Positions 5,740 through 13,047 are shown, counted from the stretch's first letter. The stretch is DNA of 16,152 nt from Candidatus Geothermarchaeota archaeon (GCA_015522055.1 WAMZ01000161.1:1-16152), one strand, 5' to 3'. A program made the numbers and translations. Notes: generated from the sequence alone by a model not told the origin.

Positions 5740-6408
5740 ATGGTCTTCGAATTCATATTCGAATACCAAAGATTCATAATAGAGGGTTTTATACTTACCG
5801 TCGAGATGACCGCATTAGGCCTAGCCGGAGGATTTATATTAGGCACAGTCATGGCATTGGGGGACGTATATGGAAATAAGTTGACTAGGCTACTAGTCAA
5901 TATATATGTAGAGTTCTTCAGAGGCAGCCCACTAATAGTCCAACTGCTACTATTCTACTTCGCCATACCAGAGATCACCGGGATCAACTGGGACTCATTC
6001 ACAGCTGGAGCCATAACACTAATGCTAAACAGCGGCGCATACCAAAAGGGATACTTCAAAGGAGCCATAGAAGCCGTATTCAAAGACCAGCTGATCGCCG
6101 CAAAATCACTGGGAATGACTAGGCGAGAAATAATTAGACACATAGTTATACCCCAGGCATACCGCATAGTCATACCCCCATGGACCAATGAACTAGTATC
6201 CCTAGGACTGAGTACATCAGCCCTACTAGTAATAGGGGTAAGAGAACTAACGAACATAGCCAAGACCATATCGGCACAGACCTTCAAGCCACTAGAAGTA
6301 TATCTATTCATATCTATAATATACTTTATATGGATAACCGTCTCGGTAAAAATAACCGACCTAATATATGATAAGGTAAAGATCCCCGGACTCGAATATA
6401 GGGGATGA
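5740..6408 (+). CDS. Polar amino acid ABC transporter permease (HisQ/GlnP type), second subunit
   Basis: A 222-residue membrane protein of the same family as the permease at 4328. It has hydrophobic segments near residues 13-40, 63-80, 88-98, 145-170 and 186-206. It carries VEFFRGSPLIVQLLLFYFAIP and the coupling loop LIAAKSLGMTRREIIRHIVIPQAYR (about 118-142). The EAA Glu is Ile (I119). After the loop this subunit has LVSLGLSTSALLVIG, so the usual Lys-Asp is replaced, unlike in its partner. The two subunits therefore probably play unequal roles in a heterodimer. The ATG at 5740 lies two bases after the ATPase stop, so translation is coupled. It is the last gene of the operon and is followed by T-tracts. 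Confidence 0.93.
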   Translation: MVFEFIFEYQRFIIEGFILTVEMTALGLAGGFILGTVMALGDVYGNKLTRLLVNIYVEFFRGSPLIVQLLLFYFAIPEITGINWDSFTAGAITLMLNSGAYQKGYFKGAIEAVFKDQLIAAKSLGMTRREIIRHIVIPQAYRIVIPPWTNELVSLGLSTSALLVIGVRELTNIAKTISAQTFKPLEVYLFISIIYFIWITVSVKITDLIYDKVKIPGLEYRG

Positions 6409-6429
6409 AGATAAAAAGCAATTACCTAG

Positions 6430-6465
6430 TTTTCTAATTATACATTTTTCACAAAATTCATTTTT
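6430..6465 (+). terminator. T-tract terminator region after the ABC importer operon
   Basis: Three separate T-runs (6430-6433, 6445-6449, 6461-6465) follow the last permease stop within about 60 bases and precede the promoter of the next gene. Clustered T-tracts without a hairpin are typical of archaeal termination. Confidence 0.55.
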
Positions 6466-6488
6466 CTGAAAATAAAATTTTTATAAAA

Positions 6489-6498
6489 ACTTATAAAT
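6489..6498 (+). promoter_or_regulatory. TATA box for cdc48
   Basis: ACTTATAAAT is a good archaeal TATA element about 40 bases before the ATG at 6535. It predicts a transcript start near 6519 and a short leader containing GGGGTGAG, the Shine-Dalgarno motif for that ATG. Confidence 0.6.
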
Positions 6499-6534
6499 AA
6501 CCATATTAAACCATTATGAATAGGGGTGAGAAGG

Positions 6535-8700
6535 ATGGAATTGGTATTAAAAGTTGCTGAAGGCGAGAGGATGGATGTGGGGGCCGCAAGGGCCCGGTTA
6601 AGCACAAGAGACAGGGAGAAACTAGGAGTTCAGGTTGGAGACTTAATAGAGATCATGGGGACAAAGAGGACCGTAGCTCGTGTCTGGCCCTCCAGAGTCG
6701 AGGAGGAGGGGATAATAAGAATAGACAAGTATATTAGGAGGAACGCCGGCGCCAGGCTAGGGGACGCCGTTAAAGTAAGGAGAGTAGATGCAAAGAGAAT
6801 ATCCAAACTAACGCTGGCTCCAGCAATACCAATCAGGTATGCACCAGACTTCCCTAGATATGTGAAGGAGAAACTGATGAATCTACCCATCAGCAGGGGA
6901 GACATGCTCGTCATACCAGTGGTGGGCAGAGCCTTGGAGATGGTAGCCCTCCAAGTAATACCAGGGCCATACGGCGTGGTGACCGAGGATACACAGGTAG
7001 TCATTAGGTCTGAGCCTTATAAGGAGGCTGAGAGGAAGATCCCGAGGGTAACATATGAAGATATAGGTGGCTTAGACAAGGAGATTCAGAGGATTAGAGA
7101 GATGGTCGAGCTACCACTGAAACATCCAGAGCTATTCCGTCACCTTGGCATAGAGCCTCCTAAGGGCGTCCTCCTATACGGCCCACCTGGTACAGGTAAG
7201 ACACTCCTAGCAAAGGCGGTTGCTAATGAGAGTGGGGCACACTTCATAGCGATAAATGGCCCGGAAATAATGAGCAAGTTCTACGGCGAGTCCGAGGCGA
7301 GGCTGAGGGAGGTCTTCAAGGAGGCCGAGGAGAACGCCCCGAGCATCATATTCATAGACGAGATAGACGCCATAGCACCGAAGCGTGAGGAGGTCGTAGG
7401 CGAGGTTGAGAAGAGGGTGGTCGCCCAGCTCCTCAGCCTAATGGATGGACTCGAGGCCAGGGGGAATGTCATCGTAATAGCGGCCACAAACCGGCCGGAC
7501 GCCGTCGACCCAGCCCTGAGGAGGCCCGGCAGGTTCGACAGAGAAATCTATATAGGCGTCCCCGACAGGAAGGGTAGGAAAGAGATACTAGAGATACATA
7601 CTAGGAACATGCCGCTCGACGATGATGTTGATCTAGATAAGCTGGCGGAGCTGACCCATGGATATGTGGGCGCTGACCTAGCGGCACTGGCCAAAGAGGC
7701 TGCCATGAATGCATTGAGAAGGTTCCTACCACAGATCGACTTGGAGAAGGAGGTTATACCGACAGAGGTGCTCCAGAAGCTGAAGGTCAAGATGGATGAC
7801 TTCTATGAGGCGATGAAGGAGGTGCAGCCAAGCGCCTTGAGAGAGGTCTATATAGAGATACCGCAGGTCAGGTGGAGCGATATAGGGGGATTAGAGGAGG
7901 TTAAGAAGGAGATCATCGAGGCTGTAGAGTGGCCACTAAAGTATCCATCCATGTTCGAGAGGCTCGGTATAAGGCCGCCTAGAGGAATCCTATTATATGG
8001 GCCTCCAGGTACGGGTAAGACGCTATTGGCTAAGGCCGTCGCGAATGAGAGCCAGGCAAACTTCATAGCGGTGAAAGGGCCAGAGGTACTTAGTAAGTGG
8101 GTGGGTGAGTCGGAGAAAGCCATTAGGCAGATATTCCAGAGGGCTAGGCAGGTCGCACCATGCATAATATTCTTCGACGAGATAGACTCCATAGCACCTA
8201 GGAGGGGCTCATCACTAGGCGACAGCGGAGTAACAGATAGAATCGTGAACCAGCTACTAACCGAGATGGATGGGCTACAGCGGACTAAGGATGTCGTCGT
8301 GATAGCCGCCACTAATAGACCGGATATCCTCGACCCAGCCCTACTGAGACCCGGCAGATTCGATAGAATCATATACGTACCCCCGCCGGACGAGGAGGCT
8401 AGATACGAGATATTCAAGATACATACTAGGAACATGCCGCTCGACGACGATGTAGACCTAAGGGAACTAGCTAGGAGAACAGAGTACTATACAGGAGCGG
8501 ATATAGAGGCTGTCGTTATAGAGGCCGGCTTAGCCGCGGCAAGGGAGGACATAAACATAAAGAAGGTTAGCAAGAGGCATTTCGAGTATGCACTGGAGAA
8601 AGTTAAGCCCAGCCTAACACCCGATACACTAGATGAATACAAGAAGATATATGAGACGTTTAAGAAGCAGAGCCTAACTGGGATAGCTGCATACCGCTAA
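6535..8700 (+). CDS. cdc48: Cdc48/VAT family AAA+ ATPase (two-ring unfoldase)
   Basis: Hexameric cytosolic ATP-driven protein unfoldase, 721 residues, normal length. The N-domain (about 1-190) has the double-psi barrel start MELVLKVAEGERMDVGAARA. D1 has Walker A GPPGTGKT (216-223), Walker B IIFIDEID (271-278) and Arg finger RRPGRFDR. D2 has Walker A GPPGTGKT (from 489), Walker B IIFFDEID (from 544) and LRPGRFDR. Pore loops read KFYG in D1 and KWVG in D2, so both rings carry aromatic threading residues, as in archaeal VAT and unlike D1 of eukaryotic p97. The C-terminus GIAAYR is HbYX-like, the kind of tail used to dock on the 20S proteasome. I chose the ATG at 6535 because GGTGAG lies four bases upstream; the GTG at 6526 is itself part of that motif. 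Its stop overlaps the convergent ahcY stop. Confidence 0.97.
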   Translation: MELVLKVAEGERMDVGAARARLSTRDREKLGVQVGDLIEIMGTKRTVARVWPSRVEEEGIIRIDKYIRRNAGARLGDAVKVRRVDAKRISKLTLAPAIPIRYAPDFPRYVKEKLMNLPISRGDMLVIPVVGRALEMVALQVIPGPYGVVTEDTQVVIRSEPYKEAERKIPRVTYEDIGGLDKEIQRIREMVELPLKHPELFRHLGIEPPKGVLLYGPPGTGKTLLAKAVANESGAHFIAINGPEIMSKFYGESEARLREVFKEAEENAPSIIFIDEIDAIAPKREEVVGEVEKRVVAQLLSLMDGLEARGNVIVIAATNRPDAVDPALRRPGRFDREIYIGVPDRKGRKEILEIHTRNMPLDDDVDLDKLAELTHGYVGADLAALAKEAAMNALRRFLPQIDLEKEVIPTEVLQKLKVKMDDFYEAMKEVQPSALREVYIEIPQVRWSDIGGLEEVKKEIIEAVEWPLKYPSMFERLGIRPPRGILLYGPPGTGKTLLAKAVANESQANFIAVKGPEVLSKWVGESEKAIRQIFQRARQVAPCIIFFDEIDSIAPRRGSSLGDSGVTDRIVNQLLTEMDGLQRTKDVVVIAATNRPDILDPALLRPGRFDRIIYVPPPDEEARYEIFKIHTRNMPLDDDVDLRELARRTEYYTGADIEAVVIEAGLAAAREDINIKKVSKRHFEYALEKVKPSLTPDTLDEYKKIYETFKKQSLTGIAAYR
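7592..7622 (+). repeat. 31-bp exact repeat, copy 1 (Cdc48 D1)
   Basis: A 31-base tract coding IHTRNMPLDD in the D1 ring is identical at every base to positions 8417-8447 in the D2 ring. Elsewhere, for example around Walker A, the two rings encode similar protein with many synonymous differences. Confidence 0.85.
8417..8447 (+). repeat. 31-bp exact repeat, copy 2 (Cdc48 D2)
   Basis: Second copy of the tract at 7592-7622, same orientation, at the equivalent place in the second AAA+ ring. The protein similarity continues past it (DDVDL) but the codons then differ. Confidence 0.85.
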
Positions 8701-9950
8701 AGCATCCAGCTCTCCATATACTTTTTCTGCTCAGGGGTCAACTCATCTATCTCTATACCCCAGCCCCTAAGGGTATATCTCGCCACCAACTCGTCTACCT
8801 CCTTAGGAACATCATATACCTTAGGCGTCAACCCATCCCTATTATCCAATATATACAATATACTGAAGAATTGGTTAGCGAAGCTATTCATCATAATATC
8901 AGGTGGATGCCCCTCACCAGCAACTAGGTTGACTAGCCTACCCTCCCCAACCAGATATACACGTCTACCATCACCAAGCCTATACTCCTCGACATGCTCC
9001 CTAACCTTCCTAACCTCAACCGCCATATCCCTAAGAGCAGCCACATTAATCTCCACATTGAAGTGCCCGGCATTCGCCAATATAGCTCCATCCCTAATAC
9101 GCTCGAGATGCCTCCTATCGATCACATCCTTCATACCAGTACATGTAATGAATATATCGCCTATCTCCACAGCCCTATCCATCTTCATAACCGTGAAGCC
9201 ATCTAAATGAGCCTCAATAGCCTTAACAGGATCAACCTCAGTAACAATTACCTTAGCACCAAGCCCCCTAGCCCTCAATGCAACACCCTTCCCGACATGG
9301 CCATAGCCAGCCACAACAACATTTTTACCAGCTACTAGGACAGAGGTAGCCCTCATCAAGCCATCCAGAGCAGACTGGCCCGTCCCATATTTATTATCAA
9401 AGAGCCTCTTTGTCGGGGTGTCATTGACAGCTATCACCGGATACCTGAGCACACCATCCCTCTCCATAGCCTTAAGCCTAATAACGCCAGTAGTCGTCTC
9501 CTCAGTACCACCATATATATTTGGAAGCACATCCCTCCTCTTGGAATGGATAAGTGAATGGAGGTCCCCACCATCATCTATAACTATATTCGGCTCTATA
9601 TCCAATGCATTATTAAGCATCTCAAAGTACTCGGCCTCACTCTCCCCCCTAAATGCATATACATTTATACCCTCACTAGCCAGATATGCAGCCACACTAT
9701 CCTGGGTAGACAGGGGGTTAGACGCCGCAAGCGAAACCTCTGCACCCATTATATGTAGAAGCCTAATAAACACAGCTGTCTCCTTAGTGACATGTAGGCA
9801 AGCGGCTATCCTCACGCCTTCAAGCCTATTACTACCACCATACTCCTCATAAAGTACATGGAATACGGGCATAAACCTATAGGCCCAGTCCACCTCCCTC
9901 TTACCCACATCCGCCAGCCCTATATCCTTTACGATACTAGGCACCCCCAC
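8697..9950 (-). CDS. ahcY: S-adenosylhomocysteine hydrolase (adenosylhomocysteinase)
   Basis: Cytosolic NAD-dependent enzyme that splits S-adenosylhomocysteine to homocysteine and adenosine, relieving inhibition of methyltransferases. At 417 residues it is of the shorter archaeal type. Visible signatures: LHVTKETA (H53), NPLSTQDSVAAYL, VIDDGGDL (D126), GGTEETTTG (E150), KRLFDNKYGTGQS (K181, D185), the NAD loop GYGHVGKG (215-222), NAGHFNVEI (H296) and GHPPDIMMNSFANQ (H348). The KPDHYRY tail of bacterial and eukaryotic enzymes is missing, as is usual in archaea. The GTG at 9950 follows GGTGAGGTGA directly; a second GTG at 9944 is possible. The start overlaps the end of the deaminase gene by 14 bases, so the two are translationally coupled. 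The stop overlaps the convergent cdc48 stop. Confidence 0.97.
   Translation of the reverse strand: MGVPSIVKDIGLADVGKREVDWAYRFMPVFHVLYEEYGGSNRLEGVRIAACLHVTKETAVFIRLLHIMGAEVSLAASNPLSTQDSVAAYLASEGINVYAFRGESEAEYFEMLNNALDIEPNIVIDDGGDLHSLIHSKRRDVLPNIYGGTEETTTGVIRLKAMERDGVLRYPVIAVNDTPTKRLFDNKYGTGQSALDGLMRATSVLVAGKNVVVAGYGHVGKGVALRARGLGAKVIVTEVDPVKAIEAHLDGFTVMKMDRAVEIGDIFITCTGMKDVIDRRHLERIRDGAILANAGHFNVEINVAALRDMAVEVRKVREHVEEYRLGDGRRVYLVGEGRLVNLVAGEGHPPDIMMNSFANQFFSILYILDNRDGLTPKVYDVPKEVDELVARYTLRGWGIEIDELTPEQKKYMESWML
8722..8726 (+). terminator. Possible T5 terminator for cdc48
   Basis: TTTTT on the plus strand, 22-26 bases past the cdc48 stop, lies inside the antisense of the ahcY 3' end. There is no intergenic space between the two convergent genes, so any terminator must lie within the neighbour's coding sequence. 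Confidence 0.3.
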
Positions 9951-11274
9951 TCACCTCACCAGCCAATTCATGGGCACGCCTAGAAGCACGGTCAACCAGC
10001 TCATCAACATCCATCTTACTATATTTACCATCCTCCACCAGAACCTCACCATTAACAATAACCATATCAATATTACCTGGCCTAAATACATAAACGAGAT
10101 GACTATAAATATTAAAGAGGGGCATAGAGGCGGGCTTTCGATAATCTATAACGATTATATCGGCAAGGTAGCCTTCCCGCAATAGGCCTAAGTCATTATA
10201 GCCCAGGGCTCTAGCCCCATCCACCGTAGCCATCTCGAAGACCTTCTTAGCAGGTAGGAGAGATGGATCCCTATAACTACCTTTATGGAGTAGGGCCGTA
10301 ACCTTCATAGTCTCGAACATATCGAGGGTATTATTGGAAGCAGGTCCATCAGTACCCAGACCAACATTGATACCGGAACGAAGCATCCTAGGGACATCAG
10401 CTATACCCATCCCAAGCTTTAGATTCGCAACGGGGTTATGCACTATATTTACCCCCCGCTCCGACGCAACCTCAAAATCCACATCATTCATGTGGATAGA
10501 GTGGGCGGCGACGAAATATCTACTGAGGACACCCAGGCCATCCAAATATTTATATATACTCCCATCAGGGATATCCACCCCAAACCTCTCCCTAACCAGC
10601 CTAGGCTCATCCCAATCCTCAACCAAGTGGCTAGTAATCGTGACAGGAACCCCACTCCTAGCACTCCACTCACGCCTAAGCTCCTCGGCAACCCTCCACA
10701 TATCTGGAGACACTGTATAAGGTGCATGAGGCGATATAGAGACCCTAACCAAATCATCCCTAGCATGCCACCTCGATAACGCATCACGTACCCTAGAAAC
10801 ACTACCCTCCTCATCCCAATAGAACATAGCCACACCCATAACGATCCTCAACCCAGCCCTAGCCGCGGCAGACGCCTCATTATGCTCAGGATCATAGTGG
10901 TACATGGAACATACAGTCGTCACACCCCCGAGCAGAGACTCGATAGAGCCTAACAATGCCCCCAACTCTATATCCCTTGGAGACATCCTAGACTCGAAAG
11001 GCCATATCCACTTCTCAAGCCACTCCTGTAGAGCCAAGTCATCGGCATAACCCCTAAGAAGAGTCATAGCTATATGGGTGTGGGCATTCACCAAGCCAGG
11101 TGCAATAATCTTACCCCGAGCATCCACCCTATCATAGCCAGCCGAAGAAAACCTCCTCTTGGCCTCACCAGCGTCACCAACAAATACTATTCTATTATCC
11201 TCGACAACCACCGCCCCATCCCATATAACCCTCTCAGCATCAACCACCACGCCACCCTCTATGACCAGATTCAT
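9937..11274 (-). CDS. mtaD: 5-methylthioadenosine/S-adenosylhomocysteine deaminase (amidohydrolase family)
   Basis: Zinc-type amidohydrolase that removes the 6-amino group from adenosyl compounds such as MTA, SAH or 5'-deoxyadenosine, giving the inosine analogue. It has 445 residues. Metal ligands expected from the Thermotoga TM0936 model are H65 and H67 (NAHTHIAMTLLRG), H216 (TSHLVED) and D309 (GLGTDGPASNN). The catalytic Glu would be E219, three residues after H216 as in the model, and SPHAPYT (H183) and AAHSIHM fit the substrate site. The N-terminal small beta-domain and the C-terminal ADIIVIDYRKP segment are complete. The ATG at 11274 overlaps the phosphorylase stop in an ATGA junction, and the 3' end overlaps ahcY. 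Context, with MTAP/PNP upstream and SAH hydrolase downstream, supports MTA or SAH as substrate over guanine or chlorinated compounds. Confidence 0.92.
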   Translation of the reverse strand: MNLVIEGGVVVDAERVIWDGAVVVEDNRIVFVGDAGEAKRRFSSAGYDRVDARGKIIAPGLVNAHTHIAMTLLRGYADDLALQEWLEKWIWPFESRMSPRDIELGALLGSIESLLGGVTTVCSMYHYDPEHNEASAAARAGLRIVMGVAMFYWDEEGSVSRVRDALSRWHARDDLVRVSISPHAPYTVSPDMWRVAEELRREWSARSGVPVTITSHLVEDWDEPRLVRERFGVDIPDGSIYKYLDGLGVLSRYFVAAHSIHMNDVDFEVASERGVNIVHNPVANLKLGMGIADVPRMLRSGINVGLGTDGPASNNTLDMFETMKVTALLHKGSYRDPSLLPAKKVFEMATVDGARALGYNDLGLLREGYLADIIVIDYRKPASMPLFNIYSHLVYVFRPGNIDMVIVNGEVLVEDGKYSKMDVDELVDRASRRAHELAGEVSGGA

Positions 11275-12056
11275 CCCACACCACCCAGGATCAACCTATC
11301 AAACTCATCCCGGAAAGCTATACAGTCATCAGCCCAATCACCCGACTCCACCTCAGGCAGGGCAGACTCAATAATCTTCCTAACACCCTCGGCAGCCCCC
11401 TCCATAACCTGAACCACCTCCTCAGCCGAGACCCTCTCCTGCATACCAGCGGCATAATTCGTAACTATTGATATGAGGGAATAGTGGAGACCCGCCTCCC
11501 TAGCCAATACAACCTCAGGAACATTCGTCATACCAACCACAGTGGCCCCCATAAGCCTAAACATATTTATCTCAGCGGGCGTCTCGAACCTAGGCCCCTC
11601 AGTACAGACATATATACCACCCAGCCTAACCCGCACACCCAAGCCCCTACCAACCCTATATAGAATCCTATTTATAGCTGGACAATAAGGCCTAGATACA
11701 TCGACATGGACCACATGGCGGTCATAAAACGTTATAAATCGTTTAGTAAAGTCGATAAACTGGTCGACGATAACCATCATACCAGGGTGGAGACTCTCAT
11801 CTATACCGCCAACGGCGCTCGTCGCGATAACCTTATCCACACCAAGTAGCCTAAATGCATAGATATTACCACGATAATTGACCCTATGCGGAGGATGCTC
11901 ATGCCCAGGGCCGTGGCGAGGTATAAATATCACCCGGACACCCGAAACCTCAGAATCAATATATTTAACTGGTCCATAGGGGGTATCCAAACTCCTATAT
12001 ACACTTGATTCTAGAAACTCCTCCAGACCACTACCACCAATCAAGCCCACAGCCAA
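11271..12056 (-). CDS. mtnP: MTAP/PNP-family phosphorylase (methylthioadenosine or methylthioinosine phosphorylase)
   Basis: Phosphorolytic enzyme of methionine/purine salvage that splits a 5'-methylthionucleoside into base and 5-methylthioribose-1-phosphate. It has 261 residues and is complete. Family signatures: GLIGGSGLEEF, IPRHGPGHEHPPHRVNYRGNI (phosphate site), ATSAVGGI, VCTEGPRFETPAEI (151-163), VVGMTNVPEVVLAREAGL and IVTNYAAGM (198-205). Adenine-specific MTAPs usually have Asp in the last motif (TDYD). Here it is Asn200 with Ala202, the pattern expected for 6-oxopurine bases, so methylthioinosine may be the true substrate. There is no CxC disulfide motif of the Sulfolobus MTAP II kind. 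The start is TTG at 12056 after GGTGAG. It is the first gene of a three-gene operon and overlaps the deaminase by four bases. It is usually annotated as MTA phosphorylase. Confidence 0.93.
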   Translation of the reverse strand: MAVGLIGGSGLEEFLESSVYRSLDTPYGPVKYIDSEVSGVRVIFIPRHGPGHEHPPHRVNYRGNIYAFRLLGVDKVIATSAVGGIDESLHPGMMVIVDQFIDFTKRFITFYDRHVVHVDVSRPYCPAINRILYRVGRGLGVRVRLGGIYVCTEGPRFETPAEINMFRLMGATVVGMTNVPEVVLAREAGLHYSLISIVTNYAAGMQERVSAEEVVQVMEGAAEGVRKIIESALPEVESGDWADDCIAFRDEFDRLILGGVG

Positions 12057-12092
12057 GACAGCTCACCATGGCAACAACATAATACATAAATT

Positions 12093-12112
12093 AATAATTA
12101 GTTATAATTATT
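12093..12112. repeat. AT-rich inverted repeat between divergent operons
   Basis: AATAATTA-GTTA-TAATTATT has two perfect 8-base arms around a 4-base centre. It lies between the phosphorylase start (12056) and the aIF2-beta promoter (12151), overlapping the likely promoter zone of the minus-strand operon (TTAATTTATG-like element at about 12083-12095). It could be an operator, or simply AT-rich promoter DNA. Confidence 0.3.
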
Positions 12113-12150
12113 GGAAATTATGCCCACCCGATAGACTTAAGAAAATAATC

Positions 12151-12162
12151 CATAAATATATG
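12151..12162 (+). promoter_or_regulatory. TATA box for the aIF2-beta operon
   Basis: CATAAATATATG lies about 46 bases before the ATG at 12203. It predicts transcription start near 12182, leaving a short leader with GGAGGAG (12189-12195). Confidence 0.5.
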
Positions 12163-12202
12163 TAGGTTTAGTGGTAGTATTTAATGCAGGAGGAGAATAT
12201 AT

Positions 12203-12637
12203 ATGGAGATGAATACACGAGACGCATACATGAAGATGCTTAACGAGGCATATAAAAAGCTACCAGAGCACGGTCTGAGAAAGAAGGCCGCTAGATTCAG
12301 GCCACCAATGGTCCAACTATTCTACCAAGGTAAGAATAAGACGGTCTTCAGCAATTTCAAAGAAGTAGCAGAATATCTAAATAGGGATCCAGACGTGATA
12401 AGAAAATTCCTAGCCCATGAACTGGCGACACCCGCAACCCCAAGCGACGGGAGACTAATACTACACACCAGAATAGATATACAGACACTCCAGAACACAG
12501 TCAACTTCTTCATAAAGAGATACGTAAAATGCCCCATGTGCGAAGGATATGACACAAACCTTGTAAAGAAGGGGAAAGCATTAATAATTAAATGTAGTAT
12601 ATGTGGTGCCGAGTCACCCGTCCCCCCAATTAAGTGA
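12203..12637 (+). CDS. eif2b: Translation initiation factor aIF2 subunit beta
   Basis: Beta subunit of the heterotrimeric aIF2, which brings initiator Met-tRNA to the small ribosomal subunit. The 144-residue protein is the usual archaeal length and lacks the Lys-rich eukaryotic N-terminus. An N-terminal helix that binds aIF2-gamma (about 5-20) leads into the alpha/beta domain (FRPPMVQLFYQGKNKTVFSNF, then YLNRDPDVIRKFLAHELATP). A C-terminal zinc ribbon follows, with Cys110, Cys113, Cys131 and Cys134 (CPMC and CSIC). The ATG at 12203 follows GGAGGAG by seven bases; ATG 12209 would lose two residues. It heads a probable two-gene unit with the DUF424 gene just downstream. Confidence 0.96.
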   Translation: MEMNTRDAYMKMLNEAYKKLPEHGLRKKAARFRPPMVQLFYQGKNKTVFSNFKEVAEYLNRDPDVIRKFLAHELATPATPSDGRLILHTRIDIQTLQNTVNFFIKRYVKCPMCEGYDTNLVKKGKALIIKCSICGAESPVPPIK

Positions 12638-12642
12638 GGCAG

Positions 12643-12939
12643 ATGCAGCGTCTAAATAACTACAAATATTATGTATCAGAGAGGAGAAACCCGGAGTATG
12701 GATTATTCCTAACCATCTATGACAAGGAAGTCATAGAGGGAGAGACCTTCCTAAGCAACGAGACCTACGACTACGTAATTGAAGAGGAGGAGCTTATAGA
12801 GAAGATTAAGCAGGCATCATCAATCATATTCTACGGCGAAAACTCGGTTAAACTAGGGATAAAAATGAAGTTCATCCACCCCAATGCAGTAGGTGAGCAG
12901 GAGGGGGTCAAAACAGCCATATTTATAAGAACCTATTAA
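12643..12939 (+). CDS. DUF424 family protein
   Basis: A 98-residue protein resembling the archaeal DUF424 family: YGLFLTIYDKEVIEGETF, a Glu-rich segment (YVIEEEELIEKIKQASS), then FYGENSVKLGIKMKFIHPNAVGEQEGVKTAIF. These small, largely archaeal proteins have a known fold in structural-genomics entries but no assigned reaction. The stop of aIF2-beta lies at 12635-12637. A GTG at 12634 overlaps it and would add three residues, but GTGA placed five bases before the ATG at 12643 makes that ATG the better start. Tight linkage to aIF2-beta suggests a job in translation initiation or in ribosome or tRNA handling; this is inference from context only. Confidence 0.83.
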   Translation: MQRLNNYKYYVSERRNPEYGLFLTIYDKEVIEGETFLSNETYDYVIEEEELIEKIKQASSIIFYGENSVKLGIKMKFIHPNAVGEQEGVKTAIFIRTY

Positions 12940-13047
12940 AAATGTAAATATTTTATAGACATAACTATATAGTATACTCCATATTTATATTAACTATGTA
13001 AATATACAGTGGAAAGATACTATATACCTCTGCTATACACCCAATTC

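Noticed and set aside
6526..6534. GTG at 6526 as the start of Cdc48
   Set aside because: The GTG is part of the GGGGTGAG ribosome-binding motif for ATG 6535, and the family begins right at the residues after that ATG.
7848..8435. Long 195-codon minus-strand frame opposite the Cdc48 D2 ring
   Set aside because: It is the antisense shadow of a highly conserved coding region, rich in Ser and Leu from complementing acidic and basic codons. It has no family match and no ribosome-binding site.
11271..12056. Sulfolobus-type MTAP II with stabilising CxC disulfides
   Set aside because: The three cysteines (125, 151 and 245) are isolated, and no CxC motif occurs near the C-terminus.
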